A DNA stretch of 16,553 bases from Halicephalobus mephisto (taxonomy: Eukaryota > Nematoda > Chromadorea > Rhabditida > Panagrolaimidae). Below the pieces are notes generated by a model, which saw nothing but the letters and a program-made list of their open reading frames with translations, had not been told where the DNA came from and ran no database searches. Below are positions 7,652 through 16,497 of the stretch, in pieces. The translations under genes were made by a program, and so were the position numbers. How positions within the stretch are numbered: position 1 is the stretch's first letter; each line of letters starts with the position of its first letter. The stretch spans positions 1 to 16,553 of the forward strand of contig SWDT01000198.1 of assembly GCA_009193035.1 (NCBI GenBank). Direction: 5' to 3'.

Positions 7652-8856
7652 ATGTCTCACAGTATTGGAAATGGAATCGTAAGTTTTTGAAAAAAATCAA
7701 AAAATGGATCGATATATGAATTTCCAGGAAGACCTTTATCAAAGTGTCATTAACGACGTGATCAGTCAATGCAAGGAGGCTTTTATGGATGAGAACGTCG
7801 ATGTTGAGATTCTGTATCAGATTAAGAAGGTTGGGATTTTTGCCTAAAATTCATATATGAACTTTGTTTTCCAGAGCTGGGAAGAGAAAGTTAACGAAAG
7901 CGGTGCTGTCGATCTCCATTCGAAGTCTCAAACAATACCGCTAACTCGTCCTCCTCCCCAAAAACCAGGAATGCCAGGAAAACCGGGTCCGAGCGGGGTC
8001 CAGGGATATCTGGAAGCCGGAGCTTCAACTTCAGATCCACAATCGATGAACCAATTTATTAATCCTGATTATTTGAGTTCTGCCAATGTTAATCTGATTC
8101 CACAAATGCAGTATTCTCAAGCTGCTGGACTCCAGCAGTTCGTTTTGGCCAATGGTCAACAGCTTTCAGGTAACGTCATGATGGTGCCGGTATCGATCGA
8201 CGGGAGCAATGTCGTTCAATTGACTCCTGAACAGATAAAAAATGCCCGTTTTTTCCCTCAAGTCGATGGAAATAGTGCAGATTATGAAGGTCTGGATTTG
8301 AAAGGAAAACCGTCGGATTACACGGTAGATTTGGACATGGAGAAAGGCGAATTGACGATCAGAAAGAAAAAGAAAAATTCCGACAAACACCACATTAAGA
8401 TGATCAGTAAAGAATTGAAGGACCTCAGTACGGATTCAGATGACGACGAGAAAAGAAAAAAACTACTCGGAATGCTGCCTCAGGTGGACGGCGGCCCGAC
8501 GATGTCCGACAGCTCTTCGGAATCCGAAGAAGATGAAGACGAACACATCAGTCGTATTGTTGAACGTATCGAAGAAAAAACCGAAGCCGAAGAAGACGAC
8601 GGTGGCGACGAAGAACCCCTGAATTCTGACGATGATCAAAGTGACGATGAGGATTTGGATACCCTCTTTGAGTCTAGCAATATCATTGTTTGCCAATTTG
8701 AAAAGGTATTTTTCAATTTTTATAGCTTTAAATTCAAATTACTTTTAGGTCAACCGTGCTCGTACTAAGTGGAAGTTCAACTTGAAAGATGGAATCATGC
8801 ACATTAATGGCAAGGACTACTGTTTCCAGAAGTGCAGCGGAGAAGCTGAATGGTGA
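7652..8856 (+). CDS. GTF2A1: TFIIA large (alpha/beta) subunit, GTF2A1 homologue (4 exons)
   Basis: Exons are 7652-7678, 7728-7829, 7875-8705 and 8749-8856 (stop TGA), all in phase 0, with introns of 49, 45 and 43 nt. The product is 355 aa (human 376). The N-terminal helical domain (about 1-55, EDLYQSVINDVISQCKEAF) joins the four-helix bundle with TFIIA gamma. A Pro/Gln-rich spacer (about 60-140) and an acidic region (about 225-308) follow. The C-terminal beta-barrel domain (about 309-355, NIIVCQFEKVNRARTKWKF, LKDGIMHINGKDY) ends AEW, as in the family. TFIIA stabilises TBP on the TATA element in pre-initiation complexes. Two QVDG sites (residues 172-175 and 246-249) resemble the Taspase1 cleavage site that splits the human precursor into alpha and beta. 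The tiny 9-codon first exon is inferred from ATG, GTAAGT donor and phase. Confidence 0.95.
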
Positions 8857-9480
8857 AGAGCAGTTTCAGTCGTTTCCACTTGATCGTTCCTATTTTTTCA
8901 TGGCTAGTTAGTAACGCGGCTTCTCTGTCTTTCTTTCAATAACTTATATTATCGGCGGTGGACAAATATAGATTTCTGTTATAATGATACTGTTCTTTTC
9001 GATAAAGTTGGTCTTAGGTAACCGGATTGTTTACAAGTATCCGTACTTGTTGATATTTTTCGATTTTTTTATCTTTTTTTAGTCACGGAATAGAATCATC
9101 TGATTGAAGTTGGATGAGAAATCAGGTGTTGTCGACATAATGTTCTTATGTGATAAAAATGCGCAATTGAAAAAATGGGGGAAAAATTCTACGTGTACTT
9201 GACCTTGTTTTGAAATCGACAATCGTAGTTTGTTTAAAATGGAATTTGTACGCGTAGCAAAAATTTCATTTTTTTTTTCGATTGCTGACGTTGCTTAATC
9301 ATATATGATTTTTTTTTGTTTTAAATAAATGAATTTTGTAAACGGGATTTTTAAATCGATTGATTCGAATAAGTTTGTTTTCGATAACATTGAGTCATTT
9401 GTTTGGAGAAAAGTTTTTTCAATTGGATCGTTTTTATGAGATTTTGAAATTTTTTAAGAAGAAAATGGTATAGGAAAATG
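8857..9480 (+). other. Probable 3' UTR and spacer after the TFIIA gene
   Basis: No gene was found. The sequence is of moderate complexity, less repetitive than what follows. The first canonical AATAAA is at 9324-9329, which would give a 3' UTR of about 470 nt; earlier non-canonical signals are possible. Confidence 0.4.
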
Positions 9481-9860
9481 ATGTAAAATTTTTAAATTCC
9501 CACATAAAAGAAAAAAATGATAAATTTGGTGATTTTTTACCTAAATTTTAGAATTTCGTGGTGAGACAATTTGAAAGTTTTTTAGAAATTTTTAAATTCC
9601 TACGTAAAAGAAAAAAATGATAAATTTGGTAATTTTTTACCTAAAATTTAGAATTTCGTGGTGAGACAATTTGAAAGTTTTTTTTTAAATTTAAAATTCC
9701 TACGTAAAAGAAAAAAATGATAAATTTGGTGATTTTTTACCTAAATTTTAGAATTTCGTGATGAGACAATTTGAAAGATTTTTTTAGAAATTTTTGAATT
9801 CCCGCGTAAAGTGAGAGAATTTTGTAAAAAAGAAAAAGTGATAAATTTGATGATTTTTGT
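9481..9860. repeat. 100-bp tandem array, about 4 copies
   Basis: TTAAATTCCYACRTAAAAGA recurs with the junction at 9501, 9601 and 9701, exactly 100 bp apart, and a fourth, more diverged copy (GAATTCCCGCGTAAAG) near 9796. Each unit has ATGATAAATTTGGTRATTTT, a TTTTACCTAAA segment and TTCGTGGTGAGACAATTTGA. The fourth copy carries the CCCGCG start of the dispersed repeat family, linking the two. Confidence 0.9.
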
Positions 9861-9939
9861 CGAAAACTGATTCATGATTTTTTTAAATTTTTTTACTTAA
9901 AGTTCGGAGTTTTACGTAAAAACAATTTCGAAAGTTTTT

Positions 9940-10090
9940 TTTGTTTTTTTTCGAAATCTTTGAACTTCCGCACAATGGAAATGAGAATGAGAAAAAACGG
10001 TAAATCTGGCAATCCGTACCTTGACTGACTCGCACTGTTCTCACTCGCGCTTTTTTGCTTTTTCTACGATCCTAAAAATTTCCAAAAAAT
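9940..10090 (+). repeat. Dispersed CCCGCG/ACTCGCGC repeat, copy D (diverged)
   Basis: It has TTTGAACTTCCGCAC, CGGTAAATCTGGCAAT, then CTCACTCGCGCTTTTTTG and TCCTAAAAATTTCC. The order of blocks is that of copies A and B, with more substitutions. Confidence 0.7.
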
Positions 10091-10329
10091 TTGAAAATTC
10101 GTCATGTAATAATTTCGTAATATTTTTTATTTTTAATTTTTGCAACGTGTATGATAGTTAAGAAATATAAATTTTTTTGAAATTTCGTAAAAATGGAAAA
10201 AACGATAATTGTGATGATTTATTAAGAATTATTCAATTTTTTATTTTTTTACATGATTTTAAAAAGTTTGTATCCAAGTACTTTCATATAAATTTTTGTT
10301 TTGATTTTTATATTAATAATGTAGTTTTT

Positions 10330-10480
10330 TGAATTTTTAAATTCCCGCGCAAAACTGGCGCGAGCGGCAAAAATGGCAAATCTGGCATCCTGACTGAAAT
10401 CGACTGGCGCGTTTTTTCCTAAATTTAAAAAATTCAAAAAAATTCGATAAATTTGCTTCAAAAATTTCCAAAAAACTTAA
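10330..10480 (+). repeat. Dispersed CCCGCG/ACTCGCGC repeat, copy E
   Basis: TTAAATTCCCGCGCAAAA at about 10338 is followed by AAAATGGCAAATCTGGCAT and AAATCGACTGGCGCG. In this copy ACTCGCGC reads ACTGGCGCG and the 5' side carries TGGCGCGAG. Confidence 0.75.
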
Positions 10481-10510
10481 ATTTTAATTTTTTTATAATA
10501 ATTTTATTTT

Positions 10511-10640
10511 TTAGAATTTTTGAATTCCCGCGTTGGAACGAGTAAAAGTGGAAAAATGGTAAATCTGGCAATGCTTTGAAATCGACTCGCACTGCCGACG
10601 CGCGCGTTTTTTCTTTTACCTAAATTTTTGAATTTTCTAG
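10511..10640 (+). repeat. Dispersed CCCGCG/ACTCGCGC repeat, copy F
   Basis: TTTTTGAATTCCCGCGTTGG, then AATGGTAAATCTGGCAATG, TGAAATCGACTCGCACTG and GACGCGCGCG. It ends about 100 bp before the LPGAT1 start and may therefore lie in that gene's promoter. Confidence 0.8.
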
Positions 10641-10710
10641 AAATTCGCGTCGAGAAAAGTCTAAATTTAAATCTTTTATGATACTGTGATATTCGTGACT
10701 AATTATTTTT

Positions 10711-10718
10711 GATTTTAG
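10711..10718 (+). promoter_or_regulatory. Candidate 3' splice acceptor before the LPGAT1 start
   Basis: GATTTTAG precedes the ATG at 10735 by 16 nt. It could accept a spliced leader or end a 5' UTR intron. The sequence alone cannot tell which. Confidence 0.35.
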
Positions 10719-10734
10719 TCTGAAATTGAACCAG

Positions 10735-12752
10735 ATGAGTGACTCTGATCCGGCCTCAGATCCAGGTTCTCCAGGAAAAATCCGAAATAGAAATCCCCTG
10801 AGAAGTAATTCTTTGAAAAGAGCAGCAAAGAAGCTTCCTGGATCTCGATCAAAATGGTCAACGACAACTTGGAAAGAAAGAATTCAATGGATTTTCCTAA
10901 CTCCTATTAGAACTATAATTTGTTTGACAACTATTACGGTTTTTTTGGTTGCTTATTTTGGATTTATTTTGCCGATTCTTTGGGCAAAAACAATATGGCC
11001 GAGGTTATACTGGGGATATGAAGGCAAACTATACAGATGGCTTCAGGCGTTTATCGGTTATTGGGGCTACACAGCTGGATATGATGGTTGGTTTTTAAAT
11101 TGATATATAATTTTTACTTTTTTGTATTGATATATAATTTCTACTTTTTTGTATTGATATATAATTTTTACTTTTTTAAATTGATATATAATTTTTACTT
11201 TTTTTACTTTTTTGTATCGATATATAATTTTTACTTTTTTGTATTGATATATACTTTTTTTACTTTTTTAAATTGATATGTAATCTTTTAGTTTTCTCAA
11301 ATTTGATATGTAGTTTATTATTTTTAGCTGACATGGTTTTTTGCTTTTAATTTGTGATTTTTCAGTGTACGAATTTGGCGATGATATTACGCAATACTGT
11401 GATTCTGACAGGGTTTTGATGATAATTAATCATCAATCAACCGCAGATGTCCCTACTCTTCTCGCGGTTCTTCAAAGTAAAGGAGTTGCGACAAGAAAGG
11501 TTTGTTTATTTTTACAAAAATATTTAAATTATTTAAACACAAAATTAGAATTCCAAAGAAGTTCCTGGAATCTTTAAGAATATAGTAGATTTTTAAATGC
11601 TCAAAAATTCCAAGAAAGTTTTTGGGATAAATAGATTGTGCAATGTTTCGGAATCTGGTGAATTTTTAAAACAACGAATTTTAGAATTTTCCGAAAATTT
11701 GTTTTGAGATTTTTTAACGACGCCTATTTCTTCTTTTTATGATAGTATGACTAATGGAAACTTAAAGTTTACGTCTAAAGTCAGATTGCGAATTTTTGCT
11801 GAGATTAGTTCGGATTAGTTTATGTTTTTAATTTATTGATATTGAAGATTTGTATTGAAGCTACTTTGTTTTTAATAATTGTGGGTTTTAGACGATATGG
11901 CTGATGGATATCATGTTTAAGTGGACTCCATTTGGCATCATTGGACGGATGCATGGGGATTATTTTATTCAACAAGGAAAGGCTACTCGTCATTTGGAAA
12001 TTGAACGATTGAAGGAACATTTACAAAATGTATTTTGGGAACGTGATCGTAGATGGGTAGTTTTATTCCCTGAAGGCGGTTTTTACTACAAGAGAATCGA
12101 ATCCAGTCAAAAGTATGGAAGAGAGAATGGATTTCCTTACCTGGAACATGTGACACTTCCGAGGATGGGTGCTGTTAAGGCGATTTTAGAAGAAGTAGGT
12201 CCCAGGGAAGAAGATGAAGAAGGAATTGTTAAAACGAGAAGTGGAAGTAAAATACAACTAATCAAGGACACCGTTGGTGCTATTAGAGAAAAAAAGTATG
12301 TTAAAGAGACAAGACCTCCTATAAAATATGTATTAGACGTTACAATTGCTTATCCGAATGGTCAACCATTAAGTCTTGCGACACTTTGTTTTGGAACTAG
12401 AGAGAAATGTGACATTGCCGTGAATTACAAAATGTATAATGCTGACGAAGTGAGTTGTTTTGAAGTCTAAACTAGGACTAATTTACATATTTAATTTCTT
12501 TAGGTGCCTTTTCACGATGACGATAAATTACGAGATTGGATGTATAATGTATATGTTGAGAAAGATCAAATGTTGGATAATTTTTATCAATATGGAGAGT
12601 TTCATCGTGGTGAAACTGGACAAAGAATTGTTTTCCCATGGTCGAAAATTATTGGACAGTATCTATTTTGGATGACGTCGTTCTTTGTTCAAATTAAAGT
12701 GTATAGTTTCTTGATATCTTCTTTATATCACTTTCTTTTTCCACCATTGTAA
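10735..12752 (+). CDS. LPGAT1: LPGAT1-type lysophospholipid acyltransferase (4 exons)
   Basis: Exons are 10735-11086, 11366-11499, 11892-12449 and 12504-12752 (stop TAA), with introns of 279, 392 and 54 nt. The product is 430 aa (human LPGAT1 is 370). A Ser/Arg-rich N-terminus is followed by a membrane segment (about 60-84). The PlsC-type acyltransferase domain has the catalytic H-x4-D block NHQSTAD (His140, Asp145), the region GIIGRMHGDYFIQQG and the block FPEGGF (221-226). YKRIESSQ and HVTLPRMGA continue the LPGAT1 pattern. A hydrophobic C-terminal stretch (about 400-430) may be a second membrane anchor. The family transfers acyl chains to lysophosphatidylglycerol or lyso-PE at the endoplasmic reticulum. 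The acidic insert at about 255-270 (PREEDEEGIV) may explain part of the extra length. ATG 10735 is the first in-frame start; the exact nematode paralogue is not resolved. Confidence 0.92.
11096..11330. repeat. 27-bp minisatellite in LPGAT1 intron 1
   Basis: About seven copies of ATTGATATATAATTTTTAC followed by TTTTTTGTA, with a 27-bp period at first, then insertions of TTTTTAC and decay. It fills nearly all of the 279-nt intron. Confidence 0.9.
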
Positions 12753-13084
12753 AATTTAGAAATTTTTAGCCGGTTATTAATCCGTCACTTGGTGATAGAG
12801 AAACGTTTTTGTGACGCCTTAATAGTCGGAAATTTGTTTTTCCAGTACAAAATAGAGAAATATGCGTAATTTTTTGGCCTTAATATTCGCTTTATTGAAT
12901 TTTATTATTTTCCGGTTTTTTGAAGGTCTCCAAGTTACTGTATGTCCTTTAATGAATTTTTATGTTGAGCTTTGTTAAAAATAAACTTGCTTTAAAGAAA
13001 TTTGAAAAAAGTTAAATTTGGATAAAATGAAAAAAACGGAAACTAGTCGGATTTTAAAAAAGAAATGTGACGTTCTTTTTTGTT
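12753..13084 (+). other. 3' UTR and spacer after LPGAT1
   Basis: No gene was found. AATAAA at 12980-12985, 228 nt after the stop, is the best polyadenylation signal. The rest is AT-rich, with no repeat beyond simple runs. Confidence 0.4.
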
Positions 13085-13222
13085 AAAAATAATATTTTTA
13101 AAGTTATTTGAAATTTTTATAAAAATATTTTTAAAGTTATTTGAAATTTTTAATAAAAAGTATTTTTTAAAGTTATTTGAAATTTTATTTTTTTTTGTAA
13201 AAAATTATTTGAAATTTTTTAT
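13085..13222. repeat. Short AT-rich tandem array, about 4 copies
   Basis: TAAAGTTATTTGAAATTTTT recurs at about 13099, 13132 and 13168, with a decayed fourth copy near 13200. Spacing is 33-36 bp. Confidence 0.85.
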
Positions 13223-13380
13223 GACGAATTTCGAAATACAGTGATGTGATTTTAAATATTTATAATGTTAGAATTTAAAATGAGGAATTACTTAAAAGGA
13301 AGTTTTTAAGTAATTTTTTATATCAAGTTGTGCGAAAATCGAGGAGTTCTAAGTGGTTTTAATTTTCGAAAAGTTTAACT

Positions 13381-14100
13381 TACGCGTAACATTGGAATGA
13401 ATGGCTTGTTAAAAGTGACTCGCGCTTGTTTTTTTTTTCAAGAAAAGGAATGACTGAATTACCTAGTACGTAATATTGGAATGAATGGTTTTCGAAAATG
13501 ACTCGCGCTTATTTTTTTTTTCAAGAAAAGGAATGACTGAACTTCCTCGCATGTAGTATCGGAGTGTATGGCTTGTTAAAAGTGACTCGCGCTTATTTTT
13601 TAAAAAAAAGGAATGACTGAACTTCCTCGCGTATAATATCGGAATGAATGGCTTGTTAAAAGTGACTCGCGCTTGTTTTTTTAAGAAAAGGAATGACTGA
13701 ACTTCCTCGCGTATAATATCGGAATGAATGGTTTATGAAAACTGATATGTACTGATTTTTTTCTTCACAAAAGGAATGACTGAATTACCTCGCTCGTAAT
13801 AATGGAATAAATGATTCACTGGAACGTTTGCCAAAATCCATTTACACTTATTTTTTCCTTAAAAAAGAATGATAGTCCTAATTCCCGCCCTACATAAAAA
13901 TATATTTAAAAAATATAAATTAGGACTTTTTACCAAAATCCATTTGTGTTTATTTTCCCCTAAAAATGAGAATTATTGACTTGACCCACGCTTAACATAA
14001 GAAGAATGATTTATTGAAATCTATTTCTAAAAGTGCTTATAATGGGTTTCGTCATCAAAAAAAGAATGATTGGTCTAACTCACGTTTAATGTAAAAACGG
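13381..14100. repeat. 80-86-bp tandem array, 6 clear copies decaying to the right
   Basis: GGAATGAATGG or variants occur at 13394, 13479, 13561, 13641, 13721 and 13804 (spacing 85, 82, 80, 80, 83). The first four units also have AGTGACTCGCGCTT or close variants, and units share AAGGAATGACTGAA. From about 13860 to 14100 the units are strongly diverged (AGAATGAT near 13866, 14005 and 14063). GACTCGCGCTT is also the end block of the dispersed repeat at 5.7 and 10 kb. Confidence 0.9.
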
Positions 14101-14109
14101 CTGTATAAC

Positions 14110-14582
14110 AGTTGCTCCCCAACGATAGGTACTCTTAGTGGCAGTTACTCCCTAAAGATAGTTACTTCCTAGTGATAGTTACCTCCTAGTGATATTTGCT
14201 CCCCAACGATATTTGCTTCCCAGTGATATTTATTCTCCAGCGGCAGTTACTCCCCAACGATAGGTATTCTTAGTTGTAGTTACTCCCTAAAGATAGTTAC
14301 TTCCTAGTGATAGTTACTTCCCAATGATATTTGCTCCCCAATGATAGTTACTCTCCAACGATGTTTGCTTCCCAGTGATATTTGTTCTCCAGCGACAGTT
14401 ACTCCCCAACGATAATTACTTCCTAGCTGTAGTTACTCCTCAACGATGCCTACTCTTAGTGGCAGTTACTCCCCAACGATAGTTACCTCCTAGTGATAGT
14501 TACTCCCCAATGATATTTGCTCCCCAAAGATAGTTACCTCCTAGTGATAGTTACTCCCCAACGATATTTGCTCCCCAAAGAT
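14110..14582. repeat. 17-bp minisatellite, 28 units, with higher-order structure
   Basis: Consensus AGTTACTCCCCAACGAT. I count 28 units from 14110 to 14582; all are 17 bp except three 16-bp units that end TCTTAGTGGC or similar (units 2, 10 and 21). Main unit types are AGTTACTCCCCAACGAT, AGTTACTTCCTAGTGAT, ATTTGCTCCCCAACGAT, ATTTGCTTCCCAGTGAT and ATTTRTTCTCCAGCGRC. Units 2-9 and 10-18 follow the same order, so the array has a higher-order repeat of 8-9 units (about 135-150 bp). Confidence 0.95.
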
Positions 14583-14897
14583 ATTTGGTTTCCCTATTTC
14601 GTAACCTTTACGTTAGATCTCTTTGAACCGGTGTGGTTGCGTGAGAGATGAAGAATATGAGTTTCTTATTTATCCAAATAGTAATAAGATTAAACACAAT
14701 AACCATCTATTAATAATAACTAATCAAGATTCAGTCTATTACATTTGCAGTATGCTCGTTATCTAGCACGTAGGATATTTCTCTTCAAAACTTGACTTGC
14801 TTACGCAATAGCCAGTTAATCACCGAAATAATACTTTATGTAATTTTTTTCGTTTTTACATAGATATTTCGGTAGTTAAATTAACTTAATATCTCAG
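14583..14897. other. Unassigned spacer with an inverted repeat
   Basis: No coding sequence or RNA gene was recognised. At about 14817-14880, TTAATCACCGAAATA and TATTTCGGTAGTTAA form the arms of an imperfect hairpin with ATACTTTATGTAA / TTACATAGATA continuing inward. This could be a remnant of a small MITE, but no target duplication was identified. Confidence 0.4.
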
Positions 14898-14901
14898 TTA
14901 A

Positions 14902-16032
14902 CCCTTAATATACCAACCCTCTCCCATCAACGTTGTTTACCAAGCTGGGGTCCTCACAGGACCCCACGGTTTTTTTAAAATTACTCAATTGTTTGATGCG
15001 TTAGATGACTTAAATTATGCTTTTTGGATTGATTAACACATACGTTAGTGATTCAAGCGTTACTATTTTGTATATTAATTTAATTAACAAAAAGTAAATC
15101 AACAATAGGTACGGGATGTACAAAAAGAAAGTATTTTTGACTTTAATTTTGTTATTCGAAAAGCTGTAAGGCAGATTTTTATGAATAACTAAAGTGTCTT
15201 ATAAGGCATCTTTGAGGACTCTAACTACCCCATGGGGGGCGCCCCTGGGGAAATTAGATCAAATCGGAGAAAGTTCTCCATACAAAATTTTTCGAGATTT
15301 CTGCCAAAACTTCTTCTTAATGAGTTGGTGTTGAGAAACGCTTTTGTGATTTTCAAAAAGCAGTTAGTGTAACTTACGTATAGATTTAAGGAATTTTTGA
15401 TAGCTTTTCTGATGATTAGCTCTTATCAGTCCCATAGGGGCAAAACCCGCATATTGGGGATAAAATTTTTGGACTGTGGGAGCTATTATCCACTTAAAGC
15501 TCTGTGTTTTAGTGAAGTTTTAGAATCCCAAGTGGCTTCTGAAACAAACTGAACGCAAAACGTAAAAAAATGAAGACTTTTTTAGGCAAAATTTTGTATG
15601 AAGAACCTTCTCCGAGTTTATGTAATTTCCGCAGGGGGCGCCCCCTAAGGACAACTTCAGTGTCAGAAGATGAGTTATAAACTACTCTAGTTATGTACAA
15701 AAAATGGATTTTATAGCTCTTCATATAAAAAAGTTAGAACCAAAAATACTTTTTTCGTCCATCAATGGAATACCATGGATCTCAGCGAAATTTTAAATTT
15801 TTAAAATATTTTTAATGAGCATTTTATAAGTCTGATTACGCGATATATATCTTAGGCCCCCCCCCCAATGAAAAAGGGGAAAAAAAACCCACAATAAACA
15901 AAAAAATTTAATTTAAAAGCAAAATAGCTGTTTTTTTAAATAGTTTTAAAGAATTATAAACTATAGTTAAAGAACTATAACAAAAAATCGCCTTCTGGGG
16001 TCCTCCAGGGACCCCGCTTGGTATATTAAGGG
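14902..16032. mobile_element. Non-autonomous piggyBac-like (TTAA) element
   Basis: The left end is TTAA (14898-14901) then CCCTTAATATACCAA; the right end is TTGGTATATTAAGGG then TTAA (16033-16036), a perfect inverted match. Just inside each end lies GGGGTCC-N5-GGACCCC (14947-14965 and 15997-16015). CCC-type ends flanked by TTAA are the signature of the piggyBac superfamily. No transposase frame is present, so the element would depend on a transposase elsewhere. The left end has 27 extra bp between CCAA and GCTGGGG. The inner part has a foldback (arms about 15229-15291 and 15588-15650, each with GGGGGCGCCCC) and a run of ten C at 15857-15866. Confidence 0.75.
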
Positions 16033-16497
16033 TTAAAGCTCTGTGGTTTAGTGAAGTTTTAGAATCCCAAGTGGCTTCTGAAACAAACTGAACGCAAAAC
16101 GTAAAAAAATGAAGACTTTTTTAGACAAAATTTTGTATGGAGAACCTTCTCCGATTTTATGTAATTTCCGCAGGGGGCGCTCCCCAATGACAACTTCAGT
16201 GTCAGAAGATGAGTTATAAACTACTCTAGTTATGTACAAAAAATAAATTTTATAGCTCTTCATATAAAAAAGTTAGAGTCAAAAATACTTTTTTCATCCA
16301 TCAATGGCGATACCATGGACCCCAGCGAAATTTTAAAATATTTTTAATGAACATTTTATCTTATTACATGATGTATATCTTAGGCTCATGAAGGACACAT
16401 AGAAAAAAGATATACAAATTAGCTGTTATAGTTAAAGAACTATAACAAAAAATCGTCTTCTGGGGTCCTCCAGGGACCCCGCTTGGTATATTAAGGG
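16033..16497. mobile_element. Second, truncated right half of the piggyBac-like element
   Basis: From TTAAAGCTCTG at 16033 the sequence repeats that starting TTAAAGCTCTG at 15494, through the right terminal repeat. It ends GGG at 16497 followed by TTAA (16498-16501), with its own GGGGTCC-N5-GGACCCC at 16462-16480. It is 465 bp against 539 bp for the first copy; the difference is in the AT-rich part near 15780-15990. In the best-matched 216 bp about 8 or 9 bases differ. Both borders are exactly TTAA. Confidence 0.85.

Noticed and set aside
8463..8696. Minus-strand 77-codon Phe/Val-rich frame.
   Set aside because: It is the antisense of the acidic tract of TFIIA (GAA/GAC codons read as TTC/GTC).
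11088..11276. Plus-strand frame coding for a YNFYFF repeat.
   Set aside because: It is the translation of the 27-bp intronic minisatellite; 27 is a multiple of three, which keeps the frame open.
14110..14582. CRISPR-like array.
   Set aside because: The 17-bp units follow each other without unique spacers, and the window is eukaryotic.
14641..14897. Possible LTR or retrotransposon remnant to the left of the piggyBac-like element.
   Set aside because: No TG...CA ends, primer-binding site, polypurine tract or retroelement protein frame could be found.
15509..16263. Two similar 71-codon minus-strand frames (15509-15724 and 16048-16263) that could look like a conserved gene pair.
   Set aside because: They lie in the duplicated half of the piggyBac-like element. 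The few base differences nearly all change the amino acid, so there is no sign of protein-level selection, and the product has no recognised motif.
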